Origin: Tritrichomonas musculus
Lineage: Eukaryota > Parabasalia > Tritrichomonadida > Tritrichomonadidae
Direction of reading: 5' to 3'
Length of the DNA stretch: 64,000 bases
Assembly: GCA_039105265.1 (NCBI GenBank)
Contig: JAPFFF010000029.1
Location: 682,001 to 746,000, forward strand
Shown: piece after piece, positions 31,915 to 41,846 of the stretch
Position numbering within the stretch: position 1 is the first letter of the stretch
Layout of the letters: every line of letters begins with the position of its first letter
Position numbers and translations under genes: made by a program
The notes under the pieces: generated by a model
Databases searched by the model: none
What the model was told of the DNA's origin: nothing
Seen by the model: the letters and a program-made list of their open reading frames with translations, nothing else

Positions 31915-33714
31915 ATGAATAATGATGATCTTTCATTTTTATCAGATGTTCGCATAGATAACGAAGAAGAAAATATTACAAATACGGGAATATTAATCTG
32001 TGATGAAAACCCTAAACAATTTTTTTTATCTAAAAACAAATCAACATTTATTTTTTTTTCATTTTTACTTTTCTCATCATTATTTTTCCCATCACAACTT
32101 CAATCAACAGACGCTGTTCATAATTTTGATTCAAAGCATTATCCAAATTACACAATTTTTGCCGAAATTAAAAATCTACCCAAATACTCACTTCATGGCT
32201 TTTTTGTATCATTTAAACTTTTCGATTTTAAAGACTATCAATATAAACCAAAGCACAATAATATAATTAATGATATTCAAATAAATAAATTGAAAAAATC
32301 TTTTGTAATTAATGGTAATTTGAGTATAAAGCTTGCAAATTTAGAAGAGAAGAAAAGCCATATTTTTGATGCTGATTTTAAACACATATTTTTAGTTTCA
32401 TATAAATTGAATTTACAGTATTTTTGTTTCATTACTCAATCCGATGAATTCATTATTTTTTCTGATAAATTTCCTAAATATAATATTTTTGCAATGAATC
32501 TTACTGTAAATGCGCATCATCCACGCGCAGAAATGCTCATCATCAAATTTTATTATTGTTCTTTTATTTATGAAATATTTGATCTTTTCATTCGCCTTTC
32601 TATAATCATTTGCATAATAAATACAACACCACATTTTTTCTATACAAAAGCAATTCTAGCGCAAGCAAAAGCGTTTTTCAATAAAAATCAGAATTTTTCA
32701 ATAGATAATAAATTGAATATCCAACAAATTTTGACCTTTGTATTGCGGTTTGTTACAATTTTATATATTTTGATCCCGACATTTTCTGGCTCAATAAGTT
32801 CAATTTCATTTTTCAAAATTCCTCATTTTTCTTTTATTTTAAATTTGAATGCAATAATCAGAGACATTTTCTTTTCATTTTCACTTTTTTACATAATATC
32901 AATTCTCAAAATGACCGAAAAAGAAATCAGTATGTATCCAAAATATTTATTACAAGGTGAACAAAGCGTACAAAAAGTCACCATTGATGAATGCTATGAT
33001 GATCAATATTCTATTTTAATAAAGCCATTTGTATTAATCGTTCCAATATTAATATTCATGATCATCAATGATTGTGAAATTGATTTTTCACGATCAAATC
33101 AGAATTCCAATAATTATTACGAAAATTTATTCGATATTCAAAATAATAAATTTTCTGTCTCGCCAGAAGGTTTCTTTGTTTTTAGGCCATTGGATTCATT
33201 TAATTATTCACACTTTTTCCTGTTTCTTATTTTTGCATTCTATTTTATAAGCTCAATAAAAGCATTGAAAAAGTTTTTATTGAAAAAAAATCTTAAAGCA
33301 AAAGACAATATGTTCGAGTCCATCAAAAACAGATATAATAATTATAAATTTATTTCTCTTCCATTTGTATGCTTGCTATTTCTATCTGTGTTGAAAAATT
33401 TTGTCATTTTAACCTTTTTCTTTTCAAAAAGTGGAAAGGTTGAATTTAATAAAGAAAAAGTTCCGCCAGTTTTTAATTCATCTCTTCAATCTGAGCCAGT
33501 AAAGCAGATTATGAATTTTACATCAACTAGCATTGAAAATGATGAACGTGGAAGTGATTCTTATTTGAAAAATTTCTTTTTATTGTCATTAGTGAACCTT
33601 TTTTCATTTGGTGAAAGAAATGCGCTGATGCAGACATTATGTATTATTTTGCCTTCATTGTTTACTATTTTTATGTCTATCATGCACACTCCCTATAAAA
33701 TAATCATGGATTGA
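31915..33714 (+). CDS. Multi-pass membrane protein, family not recognised
   Basis: 599 residues from the first ATG. The longer frame begins with TTG inside AT-rich leader sequence, so I prefer this start. A cytosolic N-terminus of about 35 residues is followed by a hydrophobic segment (about 40-60), then a large non-membrane domain (about 65-205) and roughly seven further hydrophobic helices. Examples are FLIRLSIIICIIN-like, LRFVTILYILIPTF, FVLIVPILIFMIIN, FFLFLIFAFYFISS, FVCLLFLSVL and LCIILPSLFTIFM. One TM, a luminal domain, then a seven-helix block resembles the layout of Wntless/TMEM181-type proteins, but I see no decisive motif and do not name it so. The sequence is strongly Phe/Ile/Asn-biased. 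Confidence 0.72.
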   Translation: MNNDDLSFLSDVRIDNEEENITNTGILICDENPKQFFLSKNKSTFIFFSFLLFSSLFFPSQLQSTDAVHNFDSKHYPNYTIFAEIKNLPKYSLHGFFVSFKLFDFKDYQYKPKHNNIINDIQINKLKKSFVINGNLSIKLANLEEKKSHIFDADFKHIFLVSYKLNLQYFCFITQSDEFIIFSDKFPKYNIFAMNLTVNAHHPRAEMLIIKFYYCSFIYEIFDLFIRLSIIICIINTTPHFFYTKAILAQAKAFFNKNQNFSIDNKLNIQQILTFVLRFVTILYILIPTFSGSISSISFFKIPHFSFILNLNAIIRDIFFSFSLFYIISILKMTEKEISMYPKYLLQGEQSVQKVTIDECYDDQYSILIKPFVLIVPILIFMIINDCEIDFSRSNQNSNNYYENLFDIQNNKFSVSPEGFFVFRPLDSFNYSHFFLFLIFAFYFISSIKALKKFLLKKNLKAKDNMFESIKNRYNNYKFISLPFVCLLFLSVLKNFVILTFFFSKSGKVEFNKEKVPPVFNSSLQSEPVKQIMNFTSTSIENDERGSDSYLKNFFLLSLVNLFSFGERNALMQTLCIILPSLFTIFMSIMHTPYKIIMD

Positions 33715-34776
33715 ATTATATAGATTTTTGTTATTTCTTTTTGTATTATGAATAAAAATACTATTAAACAAGTTCAAATTCTTTTTGTAATACAAAAATT
33801 CTAAAATTAGCTAAATTTTTTTGTTCTATTCTGAATGACCAAAAAAGCTTTGAAATGAAACTCAAAAAGTTTAATTCTCTCAAAATAAATCAAACCATCA
33901 ATTTAAAGGTTTCGAATTGTTAGATCAAAATGTTTTATTATAATGGATAATGTTGCGTTTTTATAAATTTTCTTTATTCTTCTTCATCAGGGAAAAGAGA
34001 AATGTCAAAGCATTTAACATTAACATAAAGTTTTTTATGCAAAAGCCAAACATCCCAACTTTTCTTGTTCATTCTCATCTATTTATATTATATAGAATTT
34101 TGTTCATACTCACAAAGTAACAACTTTTTGATTTTCAAACGGACAATTATCCTCACAATTTTTTTATTAATAAACTCATAAAAAATGCAAAAGTTTTTTA
34201 ATAACTTGGATAATCTCATCACAGTTCAATCATATATATAAAAAAATTATTAATAACTGAGAGTGACTAATTTTCTTAATTGAGTAAGTCATATTTCACC
34301 TTAATATGGCCGTTTTTTTCTTTACATGAGTAGCTAGATTGAATAGTGTCACTTTTATTTTTAAAAAAAAGCAAAAGCATTACCAATAACTGTATCATAA
34401 AAAGCAATATGTTTTATAATGTGGAATGGCATTGTTATGTAACCAGCAATCAATAAAATAATTGACCATCATGATTAAAAAAGTTACAATACTTGTGACC
34501 AAATAATATCAGAATTTTTAGATAAATATCAACATGAATATCTTAATAATTTCACTTTAAAATTCATGGGGAAATAATAAATAAAAAGAATATATTCGTA
34601 ATAATTATAAATTAAAAAAATAGAAAAGTTCACTGCAGAAACTCTCTTTTGAGATTTTTAATCAAACGTATATATAAATAAAAAACGTTATTTCACTTTA
34701 AGAAAAAAATTTACCATAACTGACTTCTTTTTTGACCTTGTGGATTTTTTTTACGTTTTTTAATAAAAATATTATT
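33715..34776. other. AT-rich intergenic region
   Basis: Mostly AT-rich. The one coding-like feature is a minus-strand 34-codon ORF at 33974-34078, listed separately. Promoter elements for the CARMIL-like gene should be near the right end; none is recognisable. Confidence 0.45.
33974..34078 (-). pseudogene. 34-codon ORF with coding-like composition, possible gene fragment
   Basis: It starts with ATG directly after an in-frame TAG and ends in TAA. The peptide contains SWDVWLLHKKLYVNVKCFD and ends in Pro-Asp-Glu-Glu-Glu. Trp, Cys and His in such a short stretch of AT-rich DNA suggest a real protein end, either a small gene or the remnant of a larger one. I recognise no family. Confidence 0.3.
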
Positions 34777-37700
34777 ATGGGAGATAGGCTGCAACTAGCT
34801 TTAGATGAATCTTCCAAAAATACACAATTAGCAATAAAAGCAGAACATGCTAAATATGGAAATATTGTAGGGAAAAATCCAAAAAATAAATGTATTGTTG
34901 TATTAACAAGTAGTTCAATTCAAATTCGAGAAGAAAATAAAACAGTAAAATTAAAATCTAGTTATGTATGGTACGATTTATTAAAAATATCAATTAATTT
35001 TCCTTTTATCCAGTTTACATTCCGATCTAGAGAAAAGAATGTTAAAAAAGAAAATAATGAATCTGATTTAGAAATATTGGTAGTTGAAATTATAGATAAT
35101 AAAGTTAGATCAAATAATTCCAAAAATCAGAAAGAAAGTAATCCAAATTTACGCTCTTTCATTCAATCTTTATCAGATATACTTCAGCGTGTATTAACGC
35201 CGTCTGAACTAAAAAAAATTTCATTTTATTCATCGATTATTACAGAAAAGGTTAAACCAACTTATGTTAGCATAATGTCTAGACTCTCAATGATTATTTT
35301 GCTTCATGATATTCAAGTTTCGCCAATGTCAATTGAAACATTTAAATCAATGCTCTTTTCACATCAAACGGTTTTCAATCTATCAACTTTTAAAGATTTC
35401 GAATTCATCATTCCGATTCTTTTTGAAATACTCCCATTAATTGATTATTTAGAAGTATTGAAAATTCCAGAAATCAATAATTTTCACGTTTACAAAGCAG
35501 CTGCGCATTTCTTGTTTCAAAATGATAGTCTCAAGTATATCGAAATCACTGGACAAAAAGATGATGGCTTTAATAGCTTTTTAGAAAAAATCAAAAAAAG
35601 CAATATGAAGACTATTTCGTATGCCTATTCGAAATTTTCTGCTCAGGATCTCGATTTGATTTCGAAATCCTTATTAGAATCAAATGTTCATTGTGCTGAA
35701 TTTCACAATGCAATTAGCGAAAATGATTATACATCATTTTATAACAATTTTCTAACACCTGATATGTGTTCTCACTTATGGTCTCTTAATCTTAATAATA
35801 GCATTAATTTAGATCTTCCTTTACTATTCAAGAAACTTTCTAATATATCATCATTATCGTTAGCATATTGTGGTATTGAGATTAATTCCACGATTCGCCT
35901 AATTCATGAAAGCGATATGAAATATTTAAAGTATTTGAATCTCAGCGGAAATCTTTGCAAAGAAAATCTCGATATGAGCGTAAAATTACCAAATAATTTA
36001 ACTCATATAATGGTCAACGATGTTTCATGGAATGACAAATCGTTAACATCTTTTATTTCTCTTGTATTACAATTAACAAAAAATGAAAAGAATCAACAAA
36101 TCCAAATCAATCAAAATAATCCAAACAAAAAACCAAAAGATCTTTATCTATCTATATCGCATGCTGTTACACTTCAACATGAATGGTCACGATTATTCCA
36201 ATTACTTCATTTTAATTTTTCCAATTCGTCAAGAAATGAGTCATTTCTTCAATACAGAACATCATCTCATTCCAGCTATAATTTCAGCGAATTGAGAAAT
36301 GCGATTGCTAACGATGATGATGATGAAGAGCGTTTCCATTCGGTTGCACTTCGAAGTTTAGCTTGGGATGAAAATCCAGTTGATACTGCCTTTTTCGACT
36401 TTTTGAGAGAATGTAAAGAATTAGAAACACTTTCACTGAACAGTTGCTTTCATGAGACACTTGAAAGTTCTTTGGCCTTATTTGTTGACTTTATCAAGTC
36501 GAACGATAGCATTAAAAATTTGTTCGTTGCGGGTTCCAAAAAAGTTCATCTTGGCAAAAAAGTGATCAAAGTAATCGATGCATGCTTGAACAAGAGAAAT
36601 TTGAAAATTCTTGATTTGTCAATTTCAAAATGTGATTCGGAATGTCTTATGGAATTTCTTCCACTTTTTGATGAACGAAAAAGTTCACTTGATATTGTCA
36701 TTTTAGACGGAGTCTTTCCCAGCGAATCTGACAAATTTGTGAACTTTTTGAATCAGATTAAATTAATGAACTCGAAAACCAAAATAAGCTTCCCTAACGG
36801 TGACTGTCTTAATTTGAAGAAGCAGAAGAAAATTGATCAGAAACAGATGGACGAAATAAACAAGATTTACCAAAGTCTTGAAGGCAAAGAAGAACCTCAG
36901 AATAAAGTTCCTGAATCTGATGAAGAAAAAAGTTCATCATCTAACAACAACAGTAAAAATTCAATTAGTGTGAAACCGTTGGAACATTCGGAATTCATCA
37001 AGCAGCCGTATTTCTATCGTTATTTTTATGAGCCATTCATTCCTTATTATCTTGACATGGCCGAAGTTAATCAGATTCGTTTGAATAAGTTCGATGATGA
37101 TCAAGATGTGAAAATTGAACAAGAAGTCAAGAATCCTTCTCCAAAAGCTGTCAAGAAAATAATTAAAAATGAAGAAGAAAACGAAGATGATGAAAATGAT
37201 GATTTTACTTTGTTGCCAGCCGATACGGTTGTGAATGAAGAAGAGGAAGAAGAAGATCAAAATAAAACTTTCACTGTTCAAATGGCTGATTTCGATTCTA
37301 ATGTCGAAAATGAAGAGGAAGAAGATGAAGCTGACTCTGAAGAAGCAATTCCAATTGAACTTGACAACCAAAATGAAAATGAAGAAGAAGAAAACAATGA
37401 AATCTTAAATAATCAACAGAGAAGTAGACATTCAAATGAAGGCATGAAAGCAAGCTCTCACTCAAATGGAAGCATCAGTGGAAACTCTAAAAAAAGTGCT
37501 AATTCAAACGGAAGCATTAATAGTAACTCAAAAAGAAGCACTAAAAAGTTCCAACTACAAGAAGAAGTTGTTGATGCTAATGAAAAATTGTCTTCTTCAG
37601 ATGATGATGTTGATGATGATGTAAAATTTGTTCCAAATGGCGAAGAAGAGGAAAATGAAGAAATTAAAATTCAGCTTGAAATCAAAAACAGCGATAAAAA

Positions 37701-39147
37701 AGAGACAACAATCATCAAGAGGAGACTAAAAGATATCGATAATCAATACTTAGTGAGTGAAGATGAAAGTAGCATCATTGAAAGTCCAACTCCAAGTCCA
37801 ATTAAAAGTCCGACTCAAAGTTCAAGCCAGAGTCCAACTAGGAGTCCAACTGCTAGATCGAAAAAAGTAATCAGAAGAAGAAATCCTCAATTAAACAGAG
37901 TGAAAAGGCAGCCAAGAAGAGTTATGAAGAAGCCAGAAAATGATGAAGAAGAAGAATTTCAAGCAAAAAGTAAAAGAAGTGTAAAACCAAGAAATCAGGC
38001 AATAAACAGGAATAAAAGACAAACTAAACAAAATTCAAGGAGACCGTTAAATAATGAAAATATTCAAAATGATGAAATTGAAATTAGCAGGTCTAAAAGT
38101 ATAAAAGCTAAGAGTTTAGCCGCTAATAAAGGTAAAAGACAAGTTAAACTAGCTGCATCTGCAAAGAATTTCTCAAACCAAAATAATAATGAAAATAATG
38201 ATGACGGTGTTGTAATTAATAATTGTAAAAATGTAAGAAATAAAAGCCCTACTATGAGTAGAAGCCAGAAACCAGTTAAACAAGCAGTTAGAAAATTTTT
38301 CCCTAACCAAAATAATGATCAAAATGAAAACGAAGAAAATGGAGCTGATAATGAAGTTAATAACCGTAGAAATATAAAACAAAGAAATCTTCAAATGAAT
38401 AAAAATAGAAAAACAGTAATTAAAAAGCCTTTGCCAGTTCAAGATGAAGAAGAAGATTATGAAAATGACTTCAAAAATAAGAAAACTATGAAGCAGAAAA
38501 GTCCACAAACCAATAAAAATAGGAAAACAATAAAGAAAAATCAAATTAATAATAATAGTGATATTGAAGATGATGATTTTGATAATCAAGAAGAAAATAT
38601 TGATTTCCAACAACAAACGAAGAATGATAATTCAAGTGATTTGGATGAATCATTCGACAGAACTGAAGTTAATGACACTTTTATGAATGTTACTGTAGGT
38701 GTTAATGATTTAAATAACGATGATGAATTTGAAACTTATGAAACTTATGAAATTTTCAATCAATTTGTAACACCAAGACAAGCAAAAAGCCCGAATTTAA
38801 ATAGAAATATTTCAAGTAACAAAAACAAGAATAAAAATGTAGATCAAAATCAGAACAAAAATGCGCAAAATAGAAATAGAAATGTAAATAATGTTCAAAA
38901 TAAAAAACAGATCAAAAGTAATGATAATGAATGCAATGAAAACAACGATGATTTTCAATTATCTCCTAAGGTCAGAAATCTTATTAATGATTTTTCAACA
39001 CAATACAATTTAAATGATTTTGATATTATTTTCCAAGGATTTGAAACGCCATTCAATAATTCTGATTTTTGGGTAAATATTAATGATGAACTGTCAATTG
39101 ATAAACTTTATAATAATGTGAAAATCATCAAAGAAACAAACTCATAA
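34777..39147 (+). CDS. CARMIL-like leucine-rich-repeat protein with long charged tail
   Basis: 1456 residues from MGDRL; the longer frame would begin at TTG and add 15 unlikely residues. Residues about 20-110 look like the CARMIL-type PH-like domain (KCIVVLTSSSIQIRE; YVWYDLLKISINFP). Divergent leucine-rich repeats run from about 190 to 660, for example LWSLNLNNSINLDLPLLF, LSSLSLAYCGIEI and LKYLNLSGN. The remaining 750 residues are low complexity: acidic Glu/Asp/Asn stretches, SP-rich repeats (ESPTPSPIKSPT) and several Lys/Arg-rich degenerate repeats near MNKNRKTV and TNKNRKTI. CARMIL proteins bind actin capping protein and membranes and promote actin assembly. I see no clear capping-protein-interaction motif in the tail. 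The PH and LRR assignment is moderately sure; the actin role is inferred. Confidence 0.75.
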   Translation: MGDRLQLALDESSKNTQLAIKAEHAKYGNIVGKNPKNKCIVVLTSSSIQIREENKTVKLKSSYVWYDLLKISINFPFIQFTFRSREKNVKKENNESDLEILVVEIIDNKVRSNNSKNQKESNPNLRSFIQSLSDILQRVLTPSELKKISFYSSIITEKVKPTYVSIMSRLSMIILLHDIQVSPMSIETFKSMLFSHQTVFNLSTFKDFEFIIPILFEILPLIDYLEVLKIPEINNFHVYKAAAHFLFQNDSLKYIEITGQKDDGFNSFLEKIKKSNMKTISYAYSKFSAQDLDLISKSLLESNVHCAEFHNAISENDYTSFYNNFLTPDMCSHLWSLNLNNSINLDLPLLFKKLSNISSLSLAYCGIEINSTIRLIHESDMKYLKYLNLSGNLCKENLDMSVKLPNNLTHIMVNDVSWNDKSLTSFISLVLQLTKNEKNQQIQINQNNPNKKPKDLYLSISHAVTLQHEWSRLFQLLHFNFSNSSRNESFLQYRTSSHSSYNFSELRNAIANDDDDEERFHSVALRSLAWDENPVDTAFFDFLRECKELETLSLNSCFHETLESSLALFVDFIKSNDSIKNLFVAGSKKVHLGKKVIKVIDACLNKRNLKILDLSISKCDSECLMEFLPLFDERKSSLDIVILDGVFPSESDKFVNFLNQIKLMNSKTKISFPNGDCLNLKKQKKIDQKQMDEINKIYQSLEGKEEPQNKVPESDEEKSSSSNNNSKNSISVKPLEHSEFIKQPYFYRYFYEPFIPYYLDMAEVNQIRLNKFDDDQDVKIEQEVKNPSPKAVKKIIKNEEENEDDENDDFTLLPADTVVNEEEEEEDQNKTFTVQMADFDSNVENEEEEDEADSEEAIPIELDNQNENEEEENNEILNNQQRSRHSNEGMKASSHSNGSISGNSKKSANSNGSINSNSKRSTKKFQLQEEVVDANEKLSSSDDDVDDDVKFVPNGEEEENEEIKIQLEIKNSDKKETTIIKRRLKDIDNQYLVSEDESSIIESPTPSPIKSPTQSSSQSPTRSPTARSKKVIRRRNPQLNRVKRQPRRVMKKPENDEEEEFQAKSKRSVKPRNQAINRNKRQTKQNSRRPLNNENIQNDEIEISRSKSIKAKSLAANKGKRQVKLAASAKNFSNQNNNENNDDGVVINNCKNVRNKSPTMSRSQKPVKQAVRKFFPNQNNDQNENEENGADNEVNNRRNIKQRNLQMNKNRKTVIKKPLPVQDEEEDYENDFKNKKTMKQKSPQTNKNRKTIKKNQINNNSDIEDDDFDNQEENIDFQQQTKNDNSSDLDESFDRTEVNDTFMNVTVGVNDLNNDDEFETYETYEIFNQFVTPRQAKSPNLNRNISSNKNKNKNVDQNQNKNAQNRNRNVNNVQNKKQIKSNDNECNENNDDFQLSPKVRNLINDFSTQYNLNDFDIIFQGFETPFNNSDFWVNINDELSIDKLYNNVKIIKETNS

Positions 39148-39341
39148 TATTATAAAATTTTATTAATAAAATGTATTTTTTCTTTCACATTAGATTTTGC
39201 TTTTTAAAAAATTTTTATGTTTTCTAATTAAAAATGAGAATAAAAAAAAAAAATGAGGAAATAGAAGTGAACAAAATAATTTATAAATGATAATCATCTA
39301 TTACTTAACAAATCTATATTAAATTATAATGACAGACAACT

Positions 39342-40691
39342 TTATTTCTTATCAGTTGGACAATCATGACGAACTTTCCTTGTCGCAGTTTGATGTGATG
39401 GATGGGGATCTTCAAATACAATATCATCGATTTCTGGAAGTTCTTTTGGCTTTTTCAATAAGCACGGTAGTTTTCCATCTCCCGAGATAGGCATTCTCAT
39501 TACTAAATTAGTAACTTCGTTATATACTTTCTGGTTGTGAGCATTGGAGCAAGGGTAAATTTTCGAAAATCCTTTGACTTTTGATAAATTATCTTTCATT
39601 GTCTTAGCAATTTGAGATTTCAGATTTGTGCTTTTAAGAGCTTCATCCCACATGTGATTGGTAAATTTTTCAACCGATTTTGTCTTTAAGAATTGTTGAA
39701 CATTATCTAAAGGGGCAGCAATTGAAAGGGCTTCAGTAAGTAATTTCATTTTCATTTCTCGTTCTGCATCAGTGCTTCCCTCCAAAGAAGGCCGAAAGTT
39801 AACTTCTAATAAAATTGGTGACCAATCGGTACCTAACATAACATCAAATCCTAAAATTTGAAAGCATCGATTGTATCCATTACTATTCTCAACATTTTGC
39901 TGTTGCATACCAACATCTATATATTTTAATGTTGAAAGAACAGTCAAGATAATAATATTATCAATTTTCTTCCACACTAAATCAGTATCAACATTTTCAA
40001 TACGCTTAAGACGATCAAAGACTGTTGAAATCATTTGTGTAATTTGATCTATATTAACTCCTTCAGGATTTTTTTTGTTAAGTGCAGTATTTGTTAATTG
40101 GGAATAGATTGTGCCTGTCCCACTCTTCATTGAGCAAAATCTTGCGACACCATCACGAAAAACATAAATTGTTAGTGGATTTGCAGAAGATATTAATGCG
40201 TAAACGCGTAAATCAAATTTGGTATCATCTATTAATGCAGATGGTAAATATTCTTGTGCAATTCCAAGTGCTTCATTAGGTGTATATTCGTCATTTTCTG
40301 ATATAATAGAAATTCCAATACCTAAAGATCCACCATCTGGTTTAACTATATATTTCTTTTTGTGTTTTGAAACTTCCTGAGCAAAGCGAGCATTCTCATT
40401 TGGAAGAACAAAAGAATGAGGATGATAATTATAAAGAGAAGGATAATACGTGCTCATTCTTTGAAGAAGACGTATTAAATAAGCTTTTCTACAAATATAA
40501 TTGATATTCGGAATCCTGTTCAATACTTGCCATGGCCTTAATGTTGAATAGTAGTCAATATCACGAAGAGTATCATACCAAATTAAAACAGCTTCTGGAT
40601 CATTGGCCTTAAGTAGAATGTTGGCTTGGTTAAAAGCTTTTCGCACAATTGAAAAAATGATTTTTCCTTCTTTTGCATGGTAATGTATCAT
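39342..40691 (-). CDS. Tubulin-tyrosine-ligase family (TTLL) glutamylase or glycylase-like enzyme
   Basis: 449 residues. The ATP-grasp core shows KKKYIVKPDGGSLGIGI (about 111-127; K117 binds ATP), QEYLPSALIDDTKFDLRVY (146-164; the invariant KFDLR/RVY motif), and the metal-ligand strand ILLEVNFRPSL (about 293-303; E296 and N298). FQILGFDVMLGTDW (278-290) gives the conserved D of the GFD motif. All catalytic landmarks are kept. TTLL enzymes add glutamate or glycine chains, or Tyr, to tubulin. The KPD-GG form and length match polyglutamylase-like members, but specificity is not certain. It converges with the CARMIL-like gene about 195 bp away. Confidence 0.9.
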   Translation of the reverse strand: MIHYHAKEGKIIFSIVRKAFNQANILLKANDPEAVLIWYDTLRDIDYYSTLRPWQVLNRIPNINYICRKAYLIRLLQRMSTYYPSLYNYHPHSFVLPNENARFAQEVSKHKKKYIVKPDGGSLGIGISIISENDEYTPNEALGIAQEYLPSALIDDTKFDLRVYALISSANPLTIYVFRDGVARFCSMKSGTGTIYSQLTNTALNKKNPEGVNIDQITQMISTVFDRLKRIENVDTDLVWKKIDNIIILTVLSTLKYIDVGMQQQNVENSNGYNRCFQILGFDVMLGTDWSPILLEVNFRPSLEGSTDAEREMKMKLLTEALSIAAPLDNVQQFLKTKSVEKFTNHMWDEALKSTNLKSQIAKTMKDNLSKVKGFSKIYPCSNAHNQKVYNEVTNLVMRMPISGDGKLPCLLKKPKELPEIDDIVFEDPHPSHQTATRKVRHDCPTDKK

Positions 40692-41846
40692 TAGTTTTTT
40701 GATTATTTGTCAATTATAGAAAAATTCAAACGGTCATGATTATTTATTTTTAAACTTATCAATTTTTTTTTTGTTCATTTTTAAAAAAGTGGACATATTT
40801 TTTTCAATTTCAATTAAATAATCAAAAATTTAAATATGATGAGTTTAATATTTACTGTTTTTCTATCTCTATTAATTGACTTCAAAAAAATAATAAAATA
40901 AGATTTTTGAAATTTTTATTATTGTAAATTGATGAATTTATAATTATAAAGACAAAAGAAATTAATAAAAAAATAATATTATGCCAAAGCTAGCATTTAT
41001 ATTGAAGTTTCTTTCATTAATAGTATTAAAAAAGCATAAAACTGATTCTAATTGAAATGTTTTGATTAAAGAAATAGGTGTGTCTAAGTTGGTAAATAAC
41101 AAAATGACTGTTCTAAATGAATTCTTTTTAATTGAAAAATTGTGAGAACCTATTCAAATTTATAATATATACTAAAACTATCAATTTATAAACAATTTTT
41201 TTTATATTTTTAATTATATATTAATAAATAATATAAATTTAAAATAATCATATTTATATCATGTTTGTTTTGAAATATGATTAATTTTAAAGAAGATTTT
41301 TTTATTTTTGAGTTTCAAGCAGAAATAAATATATTTCTATAAAAACCGTTCTTAAGATTATCGTTCCATATATCTTGAATATGTTTAACATAATGTACTA
41401 CTTTCATATTTAAATATTATAAATATTGAAATTGTTACAACGATAAAATGAACAATTTTATATAGAGATATTTTATTATTCACTTTTGCCCAGAAAAAGT
41501 CGAACTTTTCCAAGGGAAAAGTGAATTTTGAACATCCCTAATTTTATATTTTTCTCAAAAAATAAAATTATTGAAATTATGAATTTGAATTATCATAATT
41601 TAAATTATCATAATTTAAAGTTTAATATACACATATTTCAATCAAATATTATTAAAATAATTTGTTTTTAATTAAATATATATGTTAAAATAAAATTAAT
41701 TTCATAAATATTATTATTTTGCATATTATTGCTTAGGTTGTTAATGTTTAATATGAATTTGCATTATTGAAAATAATATGAAAAAATTCAAAAAGTTCCA
41801 AATATCTTATCTCTATAATAAACTCAATATTCTTTATTAATATAAA
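40692..41846. other. Divergent AT-rich spacer
   Basis: This lies between the divergent TTLL and BEACH genes and presumably holds both promoters. It contains a 47-bp hairpin (41479-41525) and a short tandem of TTATCATAATTTAAA near 41590-41625. No gene is seen. Confidence 0.45.
41479..41525. repeat. 47-bp hairpin with nested palindrome
   Basis: TTCACTTTTGCCC and GGGAAAAGTGAA form inverted arms with one gap. The loop itself contains AAAAGTCGAACTTTT, a second small palindrome. It is isolated in AT-rich DNA about 320 bp before the BEACH start. Confidence 0.5.
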
